Of a stretch of 7,435 bases of DNA, positions 1-5,691 are shown in pieces (position 1 is the first letter of the stretch; each line of letters starts with the position of its first letter). Made by a program: the position numbers and the translations under genes. Source of the DNA: Clostridia bacterium (GTDB lineage: Bacteria > Bacillota_A > Clostridia > Oscillospirales > CAG-272); the NCBI GenBank assembly GCA_017935805.1, contig JAGBGV010000288.1, forward strand, positions 1-7,435, given 5' to 3'. The notes under the pieces were generated by a model. That model had not been told where the DNA came from. It saw only the letters and a list, made by a program, of their open reading frames with translations, and did not search any database.

Positions 1-62
1 GACAGCTCCCTCCCGGAAGGAGCCTTTTTCTGTCCAAATTTGCTCGTAAATTTTCTCCTCAT
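1..62 (-). CDS. Possible 5' end of a minus-strand gene leaving the window (very tentative)
   Basis: On the minus strand an ATG at 62-60 is preceded by a full GGAGG (76-72) at a 9-base spacing, and the frame stays open for the 20 codons to the window edge, beginning MRRKFTSKFG. This could be the start of a divergent gene. Against it, 20 open codons mean little, another minus-strand frame is also open here (from TTG 78-76), and the same bases hold a weak plus-strand terminator-like hairpin. I saw no good minus-strand promoter upstream. No function can be suggested. Confidence 0.22.
   Translation of the reverse strand, partial: MRRKFTSKFGQKKAPSGREL
5..29 (+). terminator. Weak terminator-like hairpin for an upstream gene
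   Basis: GCTCC (5-9) can pair with GGAGC (19-23), and CTTTTT follows. The stem is only 5 bp with a 9-base loop, so it is weak. GACAG (1-5) and CTGTC (30-34) could pair around it, but that would use up the T-run. If real, it ends a plus-strand gene lying just left of the window. Confidence 0.35.
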
Positions 63-80
63 CGGCAATAGCCTCCAATG

Positions 81-105
81 AACCACGCGACTATCGCGTG
101 GTTTT
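81..105 (+). terminator. Perfect 10-bp hairpin, probable intrinsic terminator
   Basis: AACCACGCGA (81-90) is the exact reverse complement of TCGCGTGGTT (94-103), with a 3-base loop CTA. TTTT (102-105) ends the structure on the plus strand, and no T-run follows on the minus strand. The GC-rich stem and tight loop fit a rho-independent terminator for plus-strand transcription entering from the left, although the T-run is short. Confidence 0.6.
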
Positions 106-112
106 CGGTATA

Positions 113-161
113 CAAAAAACAAGAATACGGCATATCTCTTGCGAAATATACCGTATTCTTG
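113..161 (-). terminator. Long inverted repeat with a T-run on the minus strand
   Basis: CAAGAATACGG (120-130) pairs perfectly with CCGTATTCTTG (151-161). After one mismatch the stem continues with ATAT (132-135) against ATAT (146-149) around a loop of about 10 bases. The run of six A at 114-119 gives a T6 tract on the minus strand, so as a terminator it would stop minus-strand transcription. No minus-strand gene is visible to its right, so it may instead be a repeat element or an insulator against antisense reading. Confidence 0.55.
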
Positions 162-162
162 C

Positions 163-205
163 AAAACTGTCCTTCCGAACGACGAGCGTCTCGGGGCAGT
201 TTTTT
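163..205 (+). terminator. Intrinsic terminator hairpin upstream of the operon promoter
   Basis: AAAACTGTCCT (163-173) pairs with GGGGCAGTTTT (193-203) as an 11-bp stem with two G-U pairs. The 19-base loop can form a small inner hairpin (GAC 181-183 with GTC 188-190). A T6 run (200-205) follows on the plus strand. It lies directly before the promoter at 251, so it should isolate the operon from read-through. The A-run on the left arm may let it work in both directions. Confidence 0.65.
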
Positions 206-250
206 ATTTATTACAAAAAAACGTAAATAATTTTGAAATAAAAGTGGATT

Positions 251-280
251 TTTACCGTCTGTTGTGATATACTGTATAAT
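251..280 (+). promoter_or_regulatory. SigA-type promoter for the four-gene envelope operon
   Basis: A perfect -10 TATAAT (275-280) lies 18 bases after a four-of-six -35 match, TTTACC (251-256). The predicted start near 287 leaves a 5' leader of about 55 bases before the ATG at 343. The region around it is very AT-rich. I saw no clear operator palindrome or riboswitch in the leader. Confidence 0.7.
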
Positions 281-342
281 GAGTATTTATATAGCAAATA
301 TAATGTTAGATTTTTCATATATCGAGTATTTTGGGGAACTTT

Positions 343-1836
343 ATGACTAAACGCAACGTCTTTTATATAGTTGCGCTGATAATGGTATCCATACTTATGG
401 CGGCTACTGTTTTTGGCGCGGATGCCGACTATTCTTCCACTTCAGTCACTTCTGTAGGATTTTCTAATCCGGGTCTTATGAATGACGGCAGTGAACGTGA
501 TTATTCGGCTTCCTTTGGAGAATCATCTATTACTGTTACAAGAAATAATGGTATCTCTTCCCTGTATGTTGTTTTTGACAGACTCCCGCCTGTTTGGACA
601 TTGACCGATTCATCAACCGGTGAGAGCAGAACTTGCGGAACATACACTTTTCTTCATGAGTATGTAGATGTTGAGGCTTTGTTTGGATACTGTCCTACCC
701 AAGTTGAATTATCATTCACCGAAGGTGTTTCTGTTGCTGAGATCTACGGATTTGGCGAAGGCGAATTACCAAAATGGGTTCAGATATGGGAGCCTGCTCT
801 TTCCGAGGCTGATCTTTTGATGATCTCCTCACACTCTGATGACGAGCAATTGTTTTTTGCTGGAGTTCTTCCCTATTATGCAGGTGAGCTTGGTCTGCGT
901 GTACAGGTAGCATACGTTGTTAATCACTTTGACACACGGATGAGACCTCATGAACAGCTTGACGGGCTATGGGAAGTCGGCGTGCGTAATTATCCAATAA
1001 TTCCTGAATTTCCTGACCTGTATTCCGAATCACTTAACGGTGCTATATCCGCATTCGGAGGATATGGATATACGCTGGATGACTTTTCGGAGTATTTTAC
1101 AGAAACGATTCGCCGCACCAAGCCTCTTGTTATTGTTACACACGACATAAATGGCGAATACGGTCATGGCACACATCTTCTTTGCGTTGAGGCCTTGAGA
1201 AATTGCCTGAACAAGACTTCCGATCCAACATATTTCCAGGAAAGTGCGTCGCAATTTGGTGTATGGGATGTTGAGAAAGTGTATCTGCATCTGTACGGCG
1301 AGAATCAAATTGTCATGGATTTTGATAAGCCCCTTGAGAAGTTTGGCGGTAAGACTGCATTTCAGGTAACTCAGGACGGATTCAGACACCATTCGTCGCA
1401 GCATTGGACATGGTTCTATAAGTGGATATACGGGCAAAACGGCAACATAACCAAAGCAACAGAAATTACCACTTACTCGCCTATCTACTACGGTTTATAC
1501 AGGACAACAGTCGGCTACGATGTTGTGGGTGGAGATTTCTTCGAGAATGTTAAAACATATTCTGTTCGCGAAGCAGAAGCATTGATTCCGGAAACCGAAG
1601 CCCCGGAGACAGTTCTTGTTGAAACCGATGCTCCTTCTGAAACTGAAGAAATACCGATTGAGACCGATTCACCAAGCGATGACATTGATAAGAATGACCC
1701 AAATCTTCGCCCGTCAGACAAAAATGCAGTTAATCCAATTATCATCGTTGCAGTAGCAGCAATTCTGATGGTGGTTATACTAATTATATCTATTGTTATG
1801 CTGAAAATGCCCGGGAAGAAACGGAGGTACAGATGA
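343..1836 (+). CDS. Exported, C-terminally anchored PIG-L (LmbE) family deacetylase
   Basis: 497 residues from ATG 343. This start is preferred to an in-frame TTG at 331 because GGGGA (333-337) sits just upstream and MTKRNVF begins a typical signal peptide (hydrophobic 6-24, cleavage near 25-28). Residues about 30-150 look like a beta-rich accessory domain, ending in FGEGELPKWVQIWEP. The PIG-L domain follows: HSDDE at 164-168, a variant of HPDDE giving the metal ligands and catalytic Asp; RPHEQLDGLWEVG from 201; THD 266-268; and GEYGHGTH with His275 and His278, matching the third zinc ligand region. The family removes N-acetyl groups from GlcNAc-type sugars. A Glu/Thr/Pro-rich stalk (417-445, repeated ETEAP, ETDAP, ETDSP) leads to a transmembrane helix (about 465-487) and a basic tail (KKRRYR). 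The catalytic domain should therefore face outside. There is no LPXTG motif. The true substrate is unknown. Confidence 0.85.
   Translation: MTKRNVFYIVALIMVSILMAATVFGADADYSSTSVTSVGFSNPGLMNDGSERDYSASFGESSITVTRNNGISSLYVVFDRLPPVWTLTDSSTGESRTCGTYTFLHEYVDVEALFGYCPTQVELSFTEGVSVAEIYGFGEGELPKWVQIWEPALSEADLLMISSHSDDEQLFFAGVLPYYAGELGLRVQVAYVVNHFDTRMRPHEQLDGLWEVGVRNYPIIPEFPDLYSESLNGAISAFGGYGYTLDDFSEYFTETIRRTKPLVIVTHDINGEYGHGTHLLCVEALRNCLNKTSDPTYFQESASQFGVWDVEKVYLHLYGENQIVMDFDKPLEKFGGKTAFQVTQDGFRHHSSQHWTWFYKWIYGQNGNITKATEITTYSPIYYGLYRTTVGYDVVGGDFFENVKTYSVREAEALIPETEAPETVLVETDAPSETEEIPIETDSPSDDIDKNDPNLRPSDKNAVNPIIIVAVAAILMVVILIISIVMLKMPGKKRRYR
1823..1836 (+). promoter_or_regulatory. Strong RBS and ATGA overlap joining genes 1 and 2
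   Basis: GGAGG (1823-1827) lies 5 bases before ATG 1833, inside the last codons of the deacetylase gene. The start overlaps the upstream TGA (1834-1836) as ATGA. This fixes the start of the glycosyltransferase and suggests translational coupling of the two genes. Confidence 0.85.
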
Positions 1837-2906
1837 GTTTATTAAATAAAGTAACTGTAGTAATACCCGCTTACAAACCAGACGAAAAGCTTTTGTCAAC
1901 TCTTCGAGGAGTTATAAATGTTGGCTTCACAGACATAATCGTTGTGGACGACGGTGGCGGAGAAAAATATGCCCCTATATTCGATGAAGTGAAGGCAATT
2001 CCCGAGTGCACCGTGCTGCATCACGAAATAAACCGCGGAAAAGGTGCTGCACTGAAAACCGCCTTTTCCTATTACATAGGTAATCGAAAGGATTCTATTG
2101 GGCTTGTTACAGCGGACGCTGACGGTCAGCATTTGCCAAAGGACATTCGCGGATGTGCTGAAGACATGGCTGACAACGGCAGTGTAGTATTAGGCGTGCG
2201 AGATTTCTCACAGCCACATGTTCCAGCTCGCAGTAAAGCGGGCAACAGATTTACGTCCGGATTCTTCAAAGTATTCTTCGGCATGAAAATATCAGACACG
2301 CAAACTGGTCTCCGCGCAATTCCGAGAGAGTATGTTGAAGCTATATCTAAAGTTGATGGCGACAGATATGAATATGAGACTCACATGCTGTTTCTCATTG
2401 GTAAAGCCAAGATCCCGCTTTCGGAACACATTATTGATACCGTATACATTGACGACAACAGCTCATCTCATTTTAGAGTTGTGCGCGACAGTATTAGAAT
2501 ATACAAAATGGTCATTCTCTTTTTGTTAAGTTCAATTCTTTGCACCGCTGTCGATGCTGCAATGTTGAGTGTGTTTAACAATGTTTTCGAGGACTCCTTA
2601 CAATTCTTTACTGCATTTCTTCTTACAGTCATTTCTGCTCGCGCTGTGTCAGGTGTCATAAATTATCTGATCAATTACTTTGTTGTTTTTAAGCGCGAGG
2701 GTGGATTCTCCTCAGCACTGAGGTATTTTGCTTTGGCATTGTCGCTTATTGCAGTTTCTGGTGGAATTGCGCTTGCGGTTGATTTGATCTTCTCTCAAGT
2801 ATGGCTAACATGTGTGATTAAGGTGCTTATTTCACTACTGATGTTCCCAATTGTCTTCCGTTTGCAGCATAACTTTGTGTTTGGCGGGCAAATAAACAAT
2901 AAATAA
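1833..2906 (+). CDS. Family 2 glycosyltransferase fused to a GtrA membrane domain
   Basis: 357 residues. The N-terminal part (about 6-220) is a GT-A fold family 2 glycosyltransferase: VVIPAYKPDEKL (9-20), the nucleotide-binding Asp pair IIVVDD (35-40), DADGQH (95-100) as the metal-binding DXD-type motif, and SDTQTGLRA (154-162), as in dolichyl-phosphate mannosyltransferase and polyprenyl-phosphate glycosyltransferases. The C-terminal part (about 225-351) has four hydrophobic segments (about 226-247, 258-283, 297-319, 324-344) and ends in RLQHNFVF, the usual close of a GtrA domain. By family knowledge it should load a sugar from a nucleotide donor onto a polyprenyl phosphate at the inner membrane face, and the GtrA part may help flip it. 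The sugar cannot be told from sequence. No GT-C transferase that would use the lipid-linked sugar is in the window. It overlaps the deacetylase gene by 4 bases. Confidence 0.88.
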   Translation: MSLLNKVTVVIPAYKPDEKLLSTLRGVINVGFTDIIVVDDGGGEKYAPIFDEVKAIPECTVLHHEINRGKGAALKTAFSYYIGNRKDSIGLVTADADGQHLPKDIRGCAEDMADNGSVVLGVRDFSQPHVPARSKAGNRFTSGFFKVFFGMKISDTQTGLRAIPREYVEAISKVDGDRYEYETHMLFLIGKAKIPLSEHIIDTVYIDDNSSSHFRVVRDSIRIYKMVILFLLSSILCTAVDAAMLSVFNNVFEDSLQFFTAFLLTVISARAVSGVINYLINYFVVFKREGGFSSALRYFALALSLIAVSGGIALAVDLIFSQVWLTCVIKVLISLLMFPIVFRLQHNFVFGGQINNK

Positions 2907-2916
2907 ACCTTACATT

Positions 2917-2932
2917 AAAGGACTCAAAAATG
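2917..2932 (+). promoter_or_regulatory. RBS deciding the start of the repeat-module surface protein
   Basis: AAAGGA (2917-2922) lies 7 bases before ATG 2930. The 23-base gap after the preceding stop holds only this site, with no hairpin or promoter, so the gene should be co-transcribed with those upstream. Confidence 0.7.
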
Positions 2933-4465
2933 AATACAAAACAGAAAATATCGTTCAAATTCAAATACCTCGTTTACGTGATGATCCTTATATGTCTTGC
3001 GCTTCTTGCTACTGCATATGTATGGATTCTCCTTAACGACTACGAAAACTCTCAGCCTGAAAAGCAGGTTGAAGCTGTTATCAATGACTTAAAGGCTGAA
3101 GCAGCCGATGGCTCGATCTGGAACAGTTATGCTTTCCCTGAGGCAACAACAAGCATTTATGAAGATATTGACCTCAGATCTATTCATCAGACTGAATTTG
3201 CTGAAGGTGATCTCACCTACAAACTCAAGCCGGGCACACTCGATGAGGACAGTCTTGTGTATATCATTATCAATGACAGTGATTCCGTTCTTGCGGAAGT
3301 AACGCTCAGAAGCCTTGGTGACCCTGTTACGAAGCTTGCTATCTTCCCTATTCAAAATTGGGAGATCGATAACGTTGAAATTTTTGCTGATCTCAAATCA
3401 TACACAATTGATGCACCTGATGACTTTACTGTAACCGTTAATGGTATAACACTTGGCGAGGAACAAAAAGAAACGCTCAATGACGGTACTGTTAAATATA
3501 CAGTTGATAATCTATTTGCTGTGCCGAACATTGTGATCACCTCTCCGGACGGTGAAATTGCCTCTCACAAAATTTCAGGAACTCGTGTAAAAACCGAGTA
3601 TTACGATTACTCTCTCACGCTTCCTGCGTCTATTACCGTATATCTTAACGGCGAAGTTCATGTCGGAGAAGATTTGGGTGACGGAACTGTTCGGCATAAA
3701 ATTCGCTCGCTGACTGAACCGGAGGTTGAGCTTGAGGATGAACTTGGAATCTTCCTTTCTTACACCGGAGGCAACACTCTTCCTTTAACTTATTGCCAGA
3801 TTATTGCTGATGACACCTATACGTTATCAATCAACAACATCCCCTTCCCGGAATCAATGATGACGATCTCTGACAACCCCGATTATGAGCATCTTGAGGG
3901 ATTTGTCGATGATCTGCCCAAAACTGTGACATATAATATTGCAGTGTTGATGGATGAAGCACCTATAGCTGCTACTGATGCAACAGGAAAAACAATATTC
4001 ATCGACCCTTCTGTATATTCACGTGACCTCACATCAACTGCAACAGGAGCTTCCGTTCCCGAATCTATAGCTGCCGAGATTGACGTATTGGCTATTGCTA
4101 AAAAGTGGAGCTTGTTTATGTCAAAAGACCTTACCGGAGCAAACTACGGCTTCTGGGATCTGGCAAATCATCTTGTAAAAGGTTCCTACAGATATGACGT
4201 TGCTTATAAGTACGCTACAGGTATCGACATAACATTTACAAGTATTCATACCCTCAAAGATCCTGCATTCGCAAATGAAAACGTTACAAATTTCCGTTGG
4301 ATCACTGATGATTGCTTTGCTGTGGACATAAGCTTTGATAAGCTCATGACACTTGGCGACGGTCGAGATCTTGTTGATACAATGAACAGTACCTTCTACT
4401 TCGCCAAGAATGCAAATACCGGAAACACATGGAAAATTCTCGAGATAAAGGAGATTGTTGAATAA
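2930..4465 (+). CDS. Single-pass surface protein with three beta-rich repeat modules
   Basis: 511 residues, not assigned to a named family. The short basic N-terminus (MNTKQKISFKFK) precedes one transmembrane helix (about 12-35) with no clear cleavage site, so the rest should lie outside the cell. Residues 42-156 have a helix-then-strand pattern ending in FPIQNWEIDNVEIF. Three similar modules follow at about 157-210, 226-276 and 292-345, each with a strand leading to an NG or NN turn (FTVTVNGI, ITVYLNGE, YTLSINNI); the first two also share NDGTVKY/GDGTVRH. Residues 380-511 look like an NTF2-like domain ending in NTWKILEIKEI. The layout recalls TcaA/YvbJ-type envelope proteins, but without their zinc ribbon; this is inference. 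No catalytic motif is visible, so a binding, scaffold or sensing role is more likely than an enzyme. The stop overlaps the next start by 1 base. Confidence 0.8.
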   Translation: MNTKQKISFKFKYLVYVMILICLALLATAYVWILLNDYENSQPEKQVEAVINDLKAEAADGSIWNSYAFPEATTSIYEDIDLRSIHQTEFAEGDLTYKLKPGTLDEDSLVYIIINDSDSVLAEVTLRSLGDPVTKLAIFPIQNWEIDNVEIFADLKSYTIDAPDDFTVTVNGITLGEEQKETLNDGTVKYTVDNLFAVPNIVITSPDGEIASHKISGTRVKTEYYDYSLTLPASITVYLNGEVHVGEDLGDGTVRHKIRSLTEPEVELEDELGIFLSYTGGNTLPLTYCQIIADDTYTLSINNIPFPESMMTISDNPDYEHLEGFVDDLPKTVTYNIAVLMDEAPIAATDATGKTIFIDPSVYSRDLTSTATGASVPESIAAEIDVLAIAKKWSLFMSKDLTGANYGFWDLANHLVKGSYRYDVAYKYATGIDITFTSIHTLKDPAFANENVTNFRWITDDCFAVDISFDKLMTLGDGRDLVDTMNSTFYFAKNANTGNTWKILEIKEIVE

Positions 4466-4467
4466 TG
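4447..4467 (+). promoter_or_regulatory. RBS and TAATG overlap joining genes 3 and 4
   Basis: AAAGGAG (4447-4453) lies 11 bases before ATG 4465. The upstream TAA (4463-4465) shares its last base with that ATG. The overlap implies coupled translation and supports this start. Confidence 0.75.
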
Positions 4468-5577
4468 GACAGAACTAATAGAATTAACAGACCGTCTCCT
4501 AAAAAGAGAACTTCCGGAAAAGCTGTTATCGGAACAGTTTTGAAGGTCCTTGCAGTTATTCTTACAGCCATTGTAATTCTTGCTGTTACTCTCTTGATAT
4601 CACTGAAAATGATATGCTCTACGATCTCCCCTGCCGCGCAAAGAATGTTCGTGACAACCATTCTTGAGACGGGACAGCTAAAGTTCCTTGCATCCTGGTT
4701 CTTGTCTCCCGATGAAATTCAGGCAATTGTTGACACAAACTCCATGGCTTCTTTTGATGAAGAGGTTGACGATAGTCTTATAAGTGTCGGCAGTTTTGGA
4801 AGCGTTGATATCGGCGGCGGAACTGTAACCGAAGAAAAGGATATCGAAGTAATTGAGATCTCCGGCTCAACTTATTATGCAAATCTTATTATTGTAAAAG
4901 ACCCCTCAAGAGTAAGCGTTGCATCAATTTTCCCTTGGCGCGCTGAAGGTGTTACTCTTGATACCATTGTAAATGACGCAGGCGCAATCGCAGGTATCAA
5001 TGGCGGTCTCTACAATTCTTATAATAACTCCGGCGGCACTCCTTACGGTGTTGTAGTAGCAAACGGTGAGGTCCAGCTTAATGAGCCAAATCAATGGCCC
5101 GGACTTGTTCTGATCGGTCTTACTGAAGATAACATTTTGCAGATAATCAATATTGACGGTATGACCAAGCAGCAAGTTTTAGATCTGATTGCTGAAAAGA
5201 AAATCAGAGATGCCGTAACTTTCCAGGAAGAAAACAGCGACATCAACAACCACTTTGTTCAGCTTGTAATTAACGGAGAAGCTCGCGAGCTCAACGGAAA
5301 AGGCAGTGGTCTGAATCCACGTACCGCTATCGGACAGCGTGCTGACGGTGCTCTGCTTCTTCTTGTAACTGACGGACGCGGTAAAGCAGGTCATCTTGGA
5401 GCATCTGCTTCTGATCTCATCAACATAATGTTGGAGTATGGTGCTGTCAACGCGGCAAACCTAGACGGCGGCTCCTCATCATGTATGTACTATGAGGGTG
5501 AATACCTCATGACAAGCGTTACTTTCTATTATTCCAACGCGTCATGGAAGCTTCCTCTCGCATTTGTAGTCAAATAA
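4465..5577 (+). CDS. Membrane-anchored phosphodiester glycosidase (NAGPA/DUF2233 domain)
   Basis: 370 residues. A basic cytoplasmic N-terminus (KKR at 13-15) leads to one transmembrane helix (about 22-48), then a juxtamembrane segment (50-125) and the catalytic domain (about 127-370). Family hallmarks are AGINGGLYNS (176-185), GTPYGVVVANGEV (191-203), LNPRTAIGQRADGALLLLV (283-301) with TDGR after it, and NAANLDGGSSSCMYYEGE (329-346). These match the domain of the human mannose-6-phosphate uncovering enzyme, which cuts GlcNAc from a GlcNAc-1-phosphodiester. Bacterial members are exported and thought to act on sugar-1-phosphate linkages of surface polymers; here the domain should face outside. 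As last gene of the operon before the terminator at 5585, it probably edits the same polymer as its neighbours. The substrate is inferred, not shown. Confidence 0.85.
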   Translation: MDRTNRINRPSPKKRTSGKAVIGTVLKVLAVILTAIVILAVTLLISLKMICSTISPAAQRMFVTTILETGQLKFLASWFLSPDEIQAIVDTNSMASFDEEVDDSLISVGSFGSVDIGGGTVTEEKDIEVIEISGSTYYANLIIVKDPSRVSVASIFPWRAEGVTLDTIVNDAGAIAGINGGLYNSYNNSGGTPYGVVVANGEVQLNEPNQWPGLVLIGLTEDNILQIINIDGMTKQQVLDLIAEKKIRDAVTFQEENSDINNHFVQLVINGEARELNGKGSGLNPRTAIGQRADGALLLLVTDGRGKAGHLGASASDLINIMLEYGAVNAANLDGGSSSCMYYEGEYLMTSVTFYYSNASWKLPLAFVVK

Positions 5578-5584
5578 ATTTATC

Positions 5585-5615
5585 AAAAAGCATCACATTT
5601 TCGTGGTGCTTTTTT
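5585..5615 (+). terminator. Strong intrinsic terminator closing the envelope operon
   Basis: AAAAAGCATCAC (5585-5596) pairs with GTGGTGCTTTTT (5603-5614) through 12 pairs with one G-U, around the 6-base loop ATTTTC. The T-run is 5610-5615. It starts 7 bases after the TAA of the glycosidase gene. The A-run on the left arm means it could also act in reverse. Confidence 0.9.
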
Positions 5616-5625
5616 CGATTTACCC

Positions 5626-5654
5626 TTGTAAAGCGTTTGAATATATGGTATAAT
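5626..5654 (+). promoter_or_regulatory. Extended -10 promoter for proBA
   Basis: The -35 TTGTAA (5626-5631) and -10 TATAAT (5649-5654) are 17 bases apart, the optimal spacing. TG at 5646-5647 makes an extended -10 (TGGTATAAT). Transcription should start near 5661, leaving a leader of about 30 bases to ATG 5692. That is too short for a T-box or other riboswitch, so no leader-based control of proline synthesis is visible. Confidence 0.85.
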
Positions 5655-5691
5655 TACTTATTATTCGGAATTTCACGAAAGGCCCTCTGTT

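Larger units (their letters stand above)
1..342. other. Non-coding region rich in inverted repeats, ending in the operon promoter
   Basis: No convincing complete gene lies in this stretch. It holds, from left to right, a weak terminator-like hairpin (5-29), a perfect 10-bp hairpin (81-105), a long imperfect hairpin with its T-run on the minus strand (113-161), a terminator hairpin with a plus-strand T-run (163-205), an AT-rich spacer (206-250), a promoter (251-280) and a leader of about 55 bases to the first gene. A minus-strand gene start may also lie at position 62, reading out of the window; it is listed separately. Confidence 0.75.

Noticed and set aside
299..304. A second TATAAT in the leader of the deacetylase gene.
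   Set aside because: The positions 16-18 bases upstream hold no acceptable -35, whereas TATAAT 275-280 has TTTACC. Chance is likely in such AT-rich sequence.
331..342. TTG start giving the deacetylase four extra residues (MGNF).
   Set aside because: No ribosome binding site precedes 331, while GGGGA at 333-337 suits ATG 343, and the signal peptide reads properly from the ATG.
1030..1437. A 135-codon minus-strand open frame inside the deacetylase gene.
   Set aside because: It lies wholly antisense to the conserved PIG-L domain and has no recognisable domain.
1690..1836. Sortase (LPXTG) wall anchor at the end of the deacetylase.
   Set aside because: A hydrophobic helix and basic tail are present, but no LPXTG-like motif lies before them; LRPSD does not fit. 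A membrane anchor is the simpler reading.
4344..4661. A 105-codon minus-strand open frame across the junction of genes 3 and 4.
   Set aside because: It is antisense to two well-supported, coupled genes, and its product has no family features.
5655..5691. A riboswitch or T-box in the proBA leader.
   Set aside because: The predicted leader is only about 30 bases and shows no stem-loop or T-box sequence.
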